NCBI GenBank assembly: GCA_027257055.1
Contig: JAPVLO010000056.1
Coordinates: 1,116,001-1,180,000, forward strand
Direction of reading: 5' to 3'
From: Cephalopachus bancanus
Taxonomy: Eukaryota; Chordata; Mammalia; Primates; Tarsiidae
DNA: 64,000 nucleotides
Shown: positions 22,466 to 33,796 of the stretch, in pieces
Layout: every line of letters starts with the position of its first letter
Numbering within the stretch: position 1 is the first letter of the stretch
Translations under genes and position numbers: made by a program
The notes under the pieces: model-generated
The model's database searches: none
Told to the model about the DNA's origin: nothing
Seen by the model: the letters and a program-made list of their open reading frames with translations, nothing else

Positions 22466-22706
22466 CGAGGGTTGGGGACAACAATGGAAAAAGGCCACTG
22501 GCAGGGTTTTAGAAGACTATTTTGGAAAAATCAGAAGAGAGATCAGGGTACAGTTGCTGGCTAGATGTGTGTCTGTATGTGTGCTGAGTCATGGGAAAGA
22601 GTGTAGATGAGCTGGCTAACTGGAGAACAAGTATTATTTGTGATGATTCGTATGCTGTGAATGGAACGCATAATTTATTCTGTTCCAAAGATTGCAGTAA
22701 AAAAAA

Positions 22707-22756
22707 ATATATATATATGTATATATTTATATATATATATTTTTATATGTATATTT
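22707..22756. repeat. AT-rich microsatellite derived from the Alu tail
   Basis: (TA)n interrupted by TG and T runs, between the target A-tract and the Alu body. Confidence 0.9.
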
Positions 22757-23042
22757 TTTTGAGTTGGAATCTCACTCTGTCACCCAGACTGGAGTGCAGT
22801 TGGCGCTCCCGGCCACCGCAGCCTCCACCTGCTGGGCTCCTTCCGGCGATCCTTCCGCCTCAGCCTTCCAAGTAGCTGGAACTACAGGCGCACGCTACCA
22901 CACCCGGCTAATTTTTTGATTTATTGTAGGAATGAGGTCTTGCCAAGTTGTCCAGGCGGGTCTTGAACCCGCGGGCTCAGGCAATCCACTCACCTCAGCC
23001 TCCCAAAGTGTGGGATTACAGGCTGAGCCACCGAGCCCGGCT
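22757..23042 (-). mobile_element. Alu joined to an AT microsatellite
   Basis: GAGTTGGAATCTCACTCTGT, GCGCTCCCGGCCACCGCAG, CTCCTTCCGGCGATCC (4-nt insertion shared with the Alu at 56030), GGTCTTGAACCCGCGGGCTC, GCCACCGAGCCCGGCT. The tail has become a TATATGTATA-type repeat at 22707-22756. AAAAAAATAT occurs on both sides. Confidence 0.95.
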
Positions 23043-23620
23043 AAAAAAATATTTTTAAAAATTACTTTTGGATGCTAATCTGACTTGTTCTGATAATGAC
23101 ACTATACCAAAGGGGTTCACAAATTAACTTAGCTTTGTACAAACTATATAAACAACAAATTTTGAGACATGCGTCAAAAACTAATTTGCTATACACTAGT
23201 ATGTTTCACCATAGTCAAGAACCCCAGGTGTCTTCTAGGCCAAATATTCCAAGAATCAGTATTCTTTTAAATGTAATATGAATGTCTGTTTTTAAATGCC
23301 AAGTGGAATACAAGTAAAATCCTAGTTATTTGTGAAGAGTAAATAGAAATCATAGTGAATAATATAGGTTTAAAAAATCCTATGGTATAATAGACTTTAA
23401 CAAAATTCAATTGTATCTTTTTCTGCCCCAAATAAGTGTTTACTTTTGAAAAACAAGTATGCATGACAGAATGCTCTCTCCCAGTTATTAGTATTCTACC
23501 TTGAATAGAGTATAGTCCAAAACTATGCAGCTTTAAAGAAAGTGCTTTCTTTTCTATGCTGAATTGTAATAGCAGATCAATTTATAATCAGGGTTATATA
23601 TATGATGATATATCATACAT
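23043..23620. other. Spacer between two convergent Alus, nothing recognised
   Basis: AT-rich, no gene. A weak similarity to other sequence cannot be judged by eye. Confidence 0.45.
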
Positions 23621-23632
23621 AAGAAAATGTAA

Positions 23633-23920
23633 GCTGGGCTCGGTGGCTCAGCCTGTAATCCCGCACCTTTGGGAGGCTGAGGTGAGTGGATTGCCTGAGC
23701 CCGCGGGTTGGAGACCCGCCTGGGCAACTTGGCGAGACCTCATCTCTACAATAAATCAAACGATCAGCCGGACGTGGTAGCACGTGCCTGTAATTCCAGC
23801 TACTTGGAAGGCTAACGTGGCAGGATCGCTGAAGCCCAGCAGGTCAAGGCTGCGGTGGCTGGGAGCGGCAACTGTACTCCAGTCTGGGTGACGGAGTGAG
23901 ACTCCAACTCAAAAAAAAAC
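23633..23920 (+). mobile_element. Alu, lineage-specific type
   Basis: GCTGGGCTCGGTGGCTCAGC start, CGCACCTTTGGGAGGCTGAG, CCCGCGGGTTGGAGACCCGC, AACTTGGCGAGACCTCATC, ACAATAAATC linker, then a second monomer with GTCAAGGCTGCGGTGGC, CAACTGTACTCCAGTCTGGG and ACTCCAACTCAAAAAAAAAC. Together with 22757-23042 it forms an inverted Alu pair about 590 bp apart. Confidence 0.95.
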
Positions 23921-24004
23921 AACAAAAAACAAAAAGTATTCATTGAAATTATTGTAAATGCAAATGTAGCTGGGAAGAAGTTTATGAGGAAAAATTATTT
24001 ATAT

Positions 24005-27000
24005 AAAAGTGACACCAGCAAGATGGCAGACTAGGAAGTTCCAGGCTCTCATTCCACTATGGAAACAAATATACAACAACAAACTGAAATAGCTTTGTGG
24101 GAGGTTCTTGCAACCAGTTAAGAATCTGCAGCAACCAAATAAATGTCCAACCAAGAAAAAGCCATACTAAAATGGTAGAAAAGCTTGTGGTATTTTACTC
24201 ACTTTTACTTCTCCCTTGTGTGACAGTGACATTCAGGAGAAAGCCACCCATTTTCCATTTCCTTCCTTGGGATAGAAAAAAAAAGGGGGAAGTTGTTTGC
24301 AATATTCTGGCTTGTCTGGGGAGGACTTTTTTTTTTTTTTTTTTTGGTCTCACTTGACTTGGAGCTCCAATGGGAGTGTTGGCACAACCTGGATATCAGA
24401 TTAGAGACTAATGAAAATAGTGGTGGTTGCAGGAGGACTACAGACCTGAAGCTTTCTGGGAGCAAAAGATTATGGACACAGGGATACAGTAGAACATCTA
24501 AGGTCCTCCAAGAAAAAGCAGGGAAAGATTCTTAGGAAAATTGAGATACTTAAATGTAATCGTGTATACAGGGCAGGAATTGGGAGGAAAAAAGCTCATG
24601 CACTGGTCCAAGAAACATATATGCCCAGGAAAGGCTAAGAAGACCTTAAGTTATCATGCTGAGCTGACTAGTGAAGGTCTTCCTCTAAAGAGAACCAATC
24701 CAAAAAGACTGAGGAAAGCAGCTTTATATTCCTTCAAATTCCCAATATTTAACAAAACAGCATGATGGATATAAAGAAATGGGGGAAACATGGATTTTTT
24801 AAAGGAAAAAATAAATCTCCAGCAATTAACCCTAAAGAAGCCTGTGAGGTTTAGATTTATTTGACAAAGACTTTAAAATAAGCTATCCTAAATATGCTCA
24901 AAGAGCTAAAGGAAAATACAGATAAAAATAAAGAAAACAGAAAAAACTATATGTGAACAACATAAGAGTATTTATAAAGAGAAAAAATTATCAAAAACAA
25001 CCAAACAAGCCCTGGAACTGAAAAATACAATAACTGAATTGAAAAATTCACTAAAGAAGTTTAATAGCAGACAAGCTATTAAATTAGAGATCCTGAAGAC
25101 AGGCCATTTGAAATTATCGAGTCTGATGAGCAAAAGTAAAGAAAGCAGAAAAGTGAACCAAGACTAAGGGCTTTATGAGTCATAAAACAACTGAGGAATT
25201 TTATTACCACTATATCTGCCCTTCAAGAAATACTCAAGGGGGTCTTTTAAGTTTAAATTAGTATCTTAAAGTCACGTGAAAGTATAGAGCTCTTCAGTAA
25301 AGATAAATACATAGGCAAAGATAAAAACCTGTATTGTTAAGTCTTGGTCCATAACACTTAATTTTTAAAATAGAATTTAAAAGACAAAAGTATAAATATT
25401 AATCTTATATTAATGGGTACGCAATATATAAATATGTAATTTGTGACATCAGTAACAAAGTTTGGCTAGTGGAGCTGTAAAGTACAAAAAAATTTTGTGT
25501 GATTAAAGTTAAGCTGGTTGCAGTTTAAAATGTATTGCTATAACTTTAGGATGTTGTACATAATCCCCATGGAAATCACAATTAATATATTTAGAATATA
25601 GAAAAAATGAAAGGGCAATCAAAATATATGACTTCAAGAAAAAATCTACTAAACTCAAAAGGCAGCAGTAAGGAAGAAAATGAGGGACAAGAAAAGCTAT
25701 ATGACATAAAAAATAAATGTTAAGAGTAAGGTCCTTCCTATCATGAAGAACTTTATATGTAAATGAATTAAATTCTCCAATTAAAAGATATAGATTGGTA
25801 GAATGGATTTAAGAAGACAATTAGTATCCAAGAATATAATGTCTACGAAAAATTCACTTTAGGATAGGTTAAAAGTGAAAGGATGGAAAAAGATATTCCA
25901 TGCAAATAGTAACCAAAAGAGAACAGGACTAACTATACTAATAAAACAAAATAGACTTTAGTTAAAAACTGTTTTAAGAGACCAAAAAAACCATTCTATC
26001 ATGAAAAAAGGAACAATTTATCAACAAGATACAATAGCTGGAAACATCTATGTAGCAAACATCAGAGCTGTAAAATATATGAAGCAAATATTGACAGAAT
26101 TAAAGTGAGAAATAGATAGCTCTGCAATTATAGTAGGAAATATCACTACCTCATTTTCAATAATGGATAGAACAATTATATAGAAGAGCAAAATAACGGA
26201 GGACTTGAACATTATAAATCAGTTGAATCTAACTCACATACACAGAATGTTCTACCTAATAACAGCAAAATAAATGCTTTTCTCAAGTGCACATAAAACA
26301 CTCTTATTCTCCAGGATAGACCATAAATTAGGCCACAAGTCTTTACTAAATTTAAGAGCTTTAAATCATGCAAAGTATCTTTTTCAATCACAACAAAATG
26401 AAACTAAACATCAATAGCAGAAAGAACACCGGGTATTGACATGCAAAAGAATGCAGTTGGACCCTTATCTTACACTATAAACAAAAATTAACCTGAAACA
26501 AATCAAAGACATAAACATAAAAAATAAAACTATAAAACTCTTAGAGAAAATATAGAAGGAAAGATTCATGATATTTTATTTAGTAATGATTTTTGTGATA
26601 TGACATCAAAAACACAGGCAACAAATGTAAACATAGATGAATTGAACTACATCAATTAAAAACTCCTGTGTATCAGAAGACTTAATCAACAGAATAAAAA
26701 AGGCAACCAATGGAATAGAAAAATATTTTAAAAATTATATCTGGTAAGGAGTTAATACTCAGAATATATAGAGAGCTCCTACATCTCAATGACAGCAACA
26801 AAACCTTATTCAAAAATGGGCAAAGGACTTGAATAAACATTTCCCCAAAAAAGATATTCAAATGGCTAATACGCACATGAAAAGATGTTCAACATCACTA
26901 ATAGAGAAATGCAAACTAAAAGCACAATGAAATACCACTTCATACCCACTAGAATGGCTATTATTTTTTTTTAAAGAAATAAGTGTTGGAAAATATATAG

Positions 27001-27690
27001 AATAATTGGAATCCTGTGACTGTAGGTGGAAATGTAAATGGTGTAGCCACTATAGAAAACAGTACAGATATCTCTTTAAAAGTTAAAAATAAAAGTGTAA
27101 TATGATCCAGTAACTCCCTTCTGTCTGTATACCCAACAGAATTGAGAGCAGGGACTCAAACGGACACTTGGTACACACATGTTGATTAAATTACTATTCA
27201 CAATACCTAAAAGGTTAAACTATTCCAAATGTCCATCAATGGCTGAATGAATTAACAAAATGTGGTACAGGTATATACATACAATGAAATTGTATTCAGC
27301 CTGTAAAAGGGATAAAATTTTGGCACATGCGACAACATGAATGAACCTTGGAGATGTGATACTAAGTGAAATATATTGTCATAAAAGGGTAAATATGGCA
27401 TGATTCCACTTTCGAGGTAGTTAGAGTAGTCAAACAGACAAAAAGTAGAATGGTGGAAATGGTGGAATAGGGACTGGAGAAAAGGAGAATGGAGATTTAT
27501 TGTTTAATAGGTATAGTTTCAATTCTGCAAGATGAAGCATTCTGTGAATGAATGATGGTGATGGTAGTATGACAATGTGAATATATTTAATACCACTGAA
27601 TTGTACACTTAAAAATGGCTTAATATAATAAATTTTATGTTGTATATTTCACTACAATTAAAATTTTAAGTTATATAAAAGTAGTTTGAG
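24005..27690 (+). mobile_element. Ancient L1M with large internal ORF2 deletion
   Basis: Starts with an L1M 5' region (CAGCAAGATGGCAGACTAGG at about 24018, AGGCTCTCATTCCACTATGG). ORF1-type sequence follows (about 24850-25250, TTGACAAAGACTTTAAAATA), then the ORF1/ORF2 spacer and the endonuclease-coding part of ORF2 (about 25740-26430: AATGGATTTAAGAAGACAAT, ATTCTCCAGGATAGACCATA). At about 26440-26460 it jumps to the end of ORF2 (CCTTATCTTACACTATAAAC, GCAAAGGACTTGAATAAACA). The reverse-transcriptase core is missing. Ends with a 3' UTR (CTGAATTGTACACTTAAAAATGG) near 27690. All frames are ruined. Confidence 0.88.
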
Positions 27691-28279
27691 GACATTCTCA
27701 TTTTATAGTTTTTAAAAAGTATACATATATGTATTTGCCCTGTCTCAGTACATACAAAGTGATAATTGAGACAAGTTTAAGGATGGGACTCTTCAGAGGA
27801 ATCTCCAGGATTAGGGAAACTAGGCAGAGTATCATCCATTTATTCTTCTAAGTCTCTCTTCACCTGGCTTCTCCCTGTTCTATGTTCTGGGAAGTTGGTT
27901 GGTATAGACCACTTTCATTGTCTTTTTTGTCCTCTGGCTCTGGTTGGACTTGGCCAGTAGGAAATATCAGTCTGTTATCTTTGCACATATTAAAGTTACA
28001 TTATTTTTCCCTGGCAATATTGATTTGTAAGAACTATTTATATAAATAGCACAAAGAAATAAATTTTTAAGCATAGGACTTCAGATATGATAGGGCACAG
28101 CTACTGTGGGAAAGAAATTTTGGTGCAAGGACGACATAATTACTTCAGAAGCACACTGACTCCCCATAATGAACTTCTCCACCCTACAACTCCTTCCCAT
28201 TCACCCTGGCAGATCTACTTGGTACAATCTGCATAGATCTTTCTTATGACAGTCTGGTGACCCTTTATACATGGAGAAA
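27691..28279. other. Non-coding interval, nothing recognised
   Basis: No repeat family or gene is supported. Confidence 0.4.
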
Positions 28280-28480
28280 ACATGGGAGAACAGAAAGAGT
28301 ATGTATTTGGCTTTGTAGTCAGAAAATTGTTTTGATTTATCTTCTGGGAAACTGGGGTCAGTTATTCCATCTCTTTTGTAAGATAGCTGACAATGCCTAT
28401 GTGGTAGGTGATGGTGAAGCTTTTATAATAAATGTGAAATAATCTAGCAGTGTCTAGTACAGAGAAGGTATATACAGTAG
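28280..28480 (+). repeat. MIR-like SINE
   Basis: AGAGTATGTATTTGGCTTTGTAGTCAG, CTTCTGGGAAACTGGGGTCAG, ATCTCTTTTGTAAGATAGC, TAATAAATGTGAAATAATC, CAGTGTCTAGTACAGAG follow the MIR order. Confidence 0.55.
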
Positions 28481-28760
28481 ATTCCAGTTTAAGGTGAAAT
28501 GGAAAAGATGAAGGGAATCATCTAGAGGACACTCATCCCCTAAGAACAAGGAAGTATATTTCATTTCCTCCAAAAGACTTCCCCGGAATCTCTCACCCTG
28601 ACCTGGATGCAAAGGAGATCATTTAAATCTAGCTCCTCAACTGTCTAGACATAATCTTACAAAATGCTGTTCTTACTAATACAATACTAATTTTATTCTT
28701 CCACAAATAATGTTTCTTAGCTTCTCTAAACCTTTCCAAAGCCCCAAAGCTCATTTGAAC

Positions 28761-29072
28761 TTTAACATCTGCCTTTTGGGTTTGTTTCGTTGTTTTTAAT
28801 AATTTTTTCTGTTTATAAATATTCTTATGTTGTTCACACACAGTTTTTCTGTTTTCTTTATTTTTATCTGTGCTTTCCTTTAGCTCTTTGAGTATATTTA
28901 GGATAGTTCATTTTTAAGTCTTTGTCAAATAAGTCTAAATGTCACAAACTTCTTTAGGGTCAATTTCTGAAGGTTTATGTTTTCCTTTGAAACGTCCTTG
29001 TTTTCCCCATTTCTTTATATCCATCACGATCTTTTATTAAAAGTTGGGAATTTGAAGGAATACCATTTCAAT
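28761..29072 (-). mobile_element. L1M ORF1-region segment, inverted relative to 24715-25010
   Basis: The reverse complement closely matches 24715-25010, including GGATATAAAGAAATGGGG, ACCCTAAAGAAG, ATTTGACAAAGACTT and CTATCCTAAATAT. Direct repeats AGCTCATTTGAAC flank it at 28748-28760 and 29073-29085, with weaker likeness continuing into TCTGCC. No poly-A tail is seen on its 3' side, so it is not an ordinary L1 insertion end. Confidence 0.8.
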
Positions 29073-29085
29073 AGCTCATTTGAAC

Positions 29086-29494
29086 CTACCCTCTGCCCTT
29101 TTGACTCCATCTCAACAGCCACTATTTTAGTTCAGGGCCTTTCTCCTCCTCGTTTGGACTGCAGTGGACTTCTTATTCAGACTTACTGGTCTATGGTGCA
29201 GCTCAACTGGTTTCTCCACAGCTTCCTGGAGGAATTGTGATCTTCTAGCCTGAAAACCCAAAGTTTGCTTTCAAAACTCACATTTGCATCCATTATTCCT
29301 ATTGGAGAATATGACCCCTGCATTATTTCCGCCTTCTAATTCTTACGTGATTATCTTATTAATGTAGAACTCTGGAGGCAAGGGAGCTTAGGAAATGTGG
29401 TTCCCAGGCTTTCAACCCCTATGATAAAGGGGCAGGTAGAGAAGCAGGTGGAAACATACGCTAGAACAAAACCACAGCCCCACGTCACCCAGCA
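29086..29494. other. Non-coding interval, nothing recognised
   Basis: The 87-residue frame at 28977-29240 crosses the L1M segment edge and is rejected. Confidence 0.4.
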
Positions 29495-29950
29495 CAGCCC
29501 TTCCTAGTGATGGAGCTCCAACTTCCTGGTAAGCCTCTCCTACCTGACTTATTCTGTTCTCCAGTCTCACTGAACATCGTACTCTTTCTTGGGATGTCCT
29601 GGCTCATGCTCTTCTCTCTTCCTAAATGGACTTTTCTTTCTGCAATTGTCCTAGCTCCTTTTTATGTTTCCTTTGGGCATTAGTTTGTACCTTCTTATGG
29701 AAGCTGCCCTGACCACCCTGTCTGGTTGGATGCTCTTTGCCCAGGCTTCCATACCACCGTATGCTGTATCATGTCTTACACTCATCGTTTTACTTGTCTG
29801 ACCTCCCCCCGAGCTTGGAATTTCTAGAAGTTAGCGATTATATTTCAGTTGTGACATCTGTAGCATAGTGTCTTTTATGTCATACTCAGTTGCCCATGGG
29901 GGGCACAAAGATATTGGTCAAATATTTACTGGGCACTTATAAGCCAGATA
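29495..29950 (+). repeat. L2 LINE 3' end
   Basis: GGAAGCTGCCCTGACCACCCTGTC, GGATGCTCTTTGCCC, CATCGTTTTACTTGTCTGACCTCCCCC, GAGCTTGGAATTTCTAGAAGT and GCACAAAGATATTGGTC form the usual L2 terminal sequence. Confidence 0.85.
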
Positions 29951-30172
29951 CTGTAATGGTCTTATTCATACTTTTACATTCATAAACTGTCTCTACTTTT
30001 AAGAATGGCCAGGGGATACAAGAAAGTAATGATATAACAAAATGAAGAAAAAAGGCTAGAAGTTGGTGTGGGTATTGGAGGAAAATGTGTTAGGAATGAG
30101 CGAGAAGGGAAGATGAGAATTGTATAATAAAGTCCTCATTTATTTGATACTCTGCCACTGATTATCTCTCCT

Positions 30173-30395
30173 CTTCCTTTTTTTGAGACAGGATCTTTTT
30201 CTATTACCCAACTGAAGTGCAGCAGCATGATCTTAGCTCACTGCAGCCTCAGCCTCCTGGGCTCAAGGGATTGTCCTGTCTCAGCTTCCCAGGCAGCTGA
30301 GACTAGATATTACTCACCACCACATCCAGCTATTTTATTTTATTATTCTATTTTATTTTTTGTAGAGACAAGGTCTCTCTGTGTTGCCTTGGCTG
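30173..30395 (-). mobile_element. Old truncated Alu (AluJ-like)
   Basis: TTTTTTTGAGACAGGATCTT, CTGAAGTGCAGCAGCATGATC, TAGCTCACTGCAGCCTCAGCC, GGGCTCAAGGGATTGTCC, TTTGTAGAGACAAGGTCTC then TGTGTTGCC. It ends within the left monomer, so the 5' half is missing. It keeps the ancestral TTGAGACAGG and CTGGGCTCAAG states, unlike the younger lineage-specific copies. Confidence 0.9.
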
Positions 30396-32559
30396 TCTCC
30401 TCTTCCAATTAATGAGTGAAAGAGTCATCTTTGAAACCAAGTTTCTACCCCACCCCAATTCAGCATAATCCTTCCCTTCTGTCACCAAGAACAGGATGGT
30501 TACCAGAGACCTCAAACTTCTGTCTCCTTACACAGAGGAATGCATCCACACACTGCTTCCACCCCCAACCATGAGCAAAGCCATTATAGCACAAGACACA
30601 ACTCTTCTGGGATAGCCAACCATTCAGGACCCCCCTGCCTTGCTGAGCCTGTGGGCCCTGGGGTTTCTGGCCCTGTCAAGGGTAATCAGAGCCTCCCGGA
30701 CAGATGAACTCTGCAGTCCATCAAATGTGCAGACAGATGCGGTTGGCAGTGAGTGGGGCCATGGCTTGGAAACTACCGGAGTCTCATTATGGAGACACAT
30801 GATCCTTGTGTGCTTTGCTAGGAGAAAGCCAGACCCTTCTCTTTTTTCCTTCTTTCTCCTATGCCTCCAATTGGTCTTGCAGCCTTGGGATTGCTCATTA
30901 GGCGAGAAATACAAAAGTACATAACATCTGATCTTCTTAGATGCAGAATTGTGTGTTTACACTTGATGCTTAAAACCCTAAGGCTTAGGTCTCAGAGGCC
31001 TAGACTTGAAGCAGAAGACATTTATTCAGGTCCTCACTATACACAAACATGTTTCAGCTCACTTCCTTATTCTATAAAGAACAAAAAGTTTGATTCTTAA
31101 CTTTTTCTCTTGTCACAGACCCTTTCGAAAATCTAATGAAAGCCCTGACCCTCAGAAAGTAAGTGTGACTAATGTCTTAGCCACATCAAAACTTTGTTTT
31201 TATCTCTCACTATCCTTTTACAATGTAAGCAGTAGGGGCATTTTTCTGTGTATCTACATATAGACACCAACAGATTCATGGTTTTTCCATTCACTCTTAA
31301 GTAGTATTCTGCTTACTGTTGCTTTAGGTAAAACACTGGTTTAATTCAGAAGTCAGACGATCTAAGATATTAACCCAAGCTCCAAACTTTATTTGGAGTG
31401 GTTTTTTTCCCCTTCCTCAGTCTGGACCTGCTTGTATGGAAGGCTCAAAAAAGGAAGGAATGTAGTAAGGTAAGGAAGCTGGTCTCACGTGTTGATTGCG
31501 GTAGATGTTTGGCGTGGACTCCTTTTCTCACAGGCTTGTCCATGGAGTTTGGAGCTTCTTGCTGGGCACCATCTGAGACTACAATTCCTGTGACGTGGGT
31601 CAGGCACATTTCCTTTTGTTGTCTGCGGCTGAACCTCTCCGTCAGCTCTGTGTTTCAGATCCTTGCTCTCAAGTTCTCTAGGCTCTTGGTCGAAACTCTC
31701 TCGGGTAGGTTTAAAAACACCTCTGAGCAGCTATGTCCCTCCTACTTTTGGTCTCAGGAAACGCTTCTGTATCTCTATCTCTAATCCCAACAGAGTGTGG
31801 ATGCAGACTGACCTTAGAGCAGTCCCTCTGGCCTGCTGCAACAGGCAGTTCAGCTTTCCTAGGAGTGAGTCCTGCATTAAGTCTTACGTCTTCCAAACAC
31901 AGAGAAGAGCTGTGAAACTCTTCTCTAAATGCTCAGGGATTCCATGAAAGCTTCCTTGACATTGGACTGGAGGTGAAGAAATTAGCATCCCCCCACTCCT
32001 TCCTGACTCCCCTCTTGGATGGAGGTAGGATTTTCCAGACAGTAACTGCTCTCTGTAAATCCTTTATTTTCTGTACATTCTTATCCCCTTAATCTTCCCT
32101 GCAGTCCAAGAGTCCTGAAACTAGCTCTCTGGATTTCTTTTGGTATCTGCTATCTGAGAATGTGGAGTTCTGTAGGTGTGAAAGATAGACTACCATAAAA
32201 ATGAAGAAAGAAAGAGCTCCGACATCCTATACAATATATACACACTTTTTGCACGTGGTTTTAGGGATTCAAGCCAATGAACAGAAACCAGGGGAAGAAA
32301 GCTTAAGTTAGATTCATTGATCCAGTTTCTTTTCTGGTTATGTGCCTGTGTCTTACATTAGTTAGAGACCAACTAATGTAATATGTATGTGTGAGCCCCT
32401 CCTTTTAAAATATGTAAATTGGTTTTTTTAGAGTACCCTGTGATAAATGCTATAATAGAGCAGGAAGGGGGGTGTGTGTGTGTGCGCACGTGCGTGTGTG
32501 TGGGAGGAAACTATCTGTTTCCATTAAGAGTAGTTAGGAAAAGTCTCACAAGAAATAGC
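30396..32559. other. Long interval without recognisable repeat; no supported gene
   Basis: About 2.1 kb of mixed composition. Overlapping frames on both strands (e.g. 31398-31784 plus, 128 residues; 31711-31896 minus) mutually exclude each other and show no motif. No CpG island. A Z-DNA-type tract lies at 32471-32502. This is the best candidate in the window for single-copy flanking DNA. Confidence 0.4.
32471..32502. repeat. (GT)n with GCGCACGTGCG core
   Basis: Alternating purine-pyrimidine run with an embedded palindrome GCGCACGTGC. Shares a 20-mer with 10144-10163. Confidence 0.95.
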
Positions 32560-33120
32560 ACTTGAAAGAAGACCCAAGGCAGACAGAAGTGGGGTTGCTG
32601 AGGTGGTTGAGGGCTTTCTAGAGAGAAGGAACAATATGTGCAAAAGTGTAGGATTGTGACAGCATGTGGAAAGTAGGACTCACAGAGGCCCGTGATAGAA
32701 GATGAGACTAAAATAGCTAGGAAGGAGAATGGGGCCTTGATTGCCTTACTCAGGAGGGTTTTTAACACTCTTCCAAGTCTCCATGTTGTTTATCAGAATG
32801 ACTCCAGATCAGTGACAGACAGGAAGCCATTGTGCAGCATCTTGGGTTGCAGAGGCATGAGATTACAACAGCCTGGACGAAGGTCCTGTCAGGGGCAATA
32901 GGGAAAAAGTAGAACTGGTGAGACTTGAATGCAGCTGGGGATAAGGGAGAGGAAAAATTCAATATGACTAAGATTTTGTGGCTATTTTCACAGAGAAAGA
33001 AAGAACCCAAGAAAAGGAGTTCATTAAGAGAGGAATGATAAACTCTATGGATAAAGATAAATTAGGTGTGGGGTATATTGCATTTGAGGTGGAGGTGTCC
33101 AGAGAGCCAGATAAATGACT
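32560..33120. repeat. Possible ancient L2-like mammalian repeat
   Basis: GAAGACCCAAGGCAGACAGAAG, AATATGTGCAAAAGTGTAGG, AAGCCATTGTGCAGCATC and TTTGAGGTGGAGGTGTCCAGAGAGCCAGATA are ordered as in a common old mammalian repeat I recognise by pattern but cannot name. Low confidence; might be unique DNA. Confidence 0.35.
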
Positions 33121-33724
33121 ACAGAAGAGAGCACATGGAGTTGTATGGCTCTAGGCACTACCTGACTTCAGTTGTCCTTTTTTGACTAATTTTTCTCCAG
33201 TGCTCGTATTACAGAGGCAGGTGCAGGAGAAATGCATAACACTTGTAAGTCAGGAATAAGGAAGGCCATTATTTCTCTATTTTACCTTCATTCTCAGAAG
33301 ACAGAGGCTGAAATTCACAACCAAATCAAAAGATGATTCAAAGGTCAATTCTTTCTGATGGTGGGTCAAAGCCATTTCTGAATGGAGGTTTTAAAATGCC
33401 TGGATTCAATCCCAGGTTGGATCAGGCAACTCCAATTACCGGTAATTAACAGAATTGGACTAAGTGGTTCCCAGGATGAGGTGAACCCAGATGAGATGCC
33501 AGTCATAGGGAATCACAGAGTCTAGGGTGTACCTAGCAATGTTTTATGTCCATTTGTTAACTGTTTGATTGAAGAAGTTTGCAGATGAAGCTAGGAGTTG
33601 GTGGTCAGAGGAGCTACATCAAGTGTTAGTTACAAAGGATAAGCCCCTTGTGAGAATGAGAATTGAATCAAGGCGTTAAGTGGGTAGTCAGAGAAAGCCT
33701 TTCTCTGTCTCTAAGGTGGGTTTC
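33121..33724. other. Non-coding interval, nothing recognised
   Basis: No repeat or gene is supported. Confidence 0.4.
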
Positions 33725-33796
33725 GCTACCCACCCTGCCAATTTTCTCTCAGCTTGTTTTCTTCATGGCACTTATCAAAAGCTTTTTGTTTACATA
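33725..33796 (+). repeat. L2 fragment, left part of a split element
   Basis: CTACCCACCCTGCCAATTTTC and TTCTTCATGGCACTTATCAAAAGC match the middle of the L2 3' end. It continues at 34360 after a mariner insertion. Confidence 0.6.
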
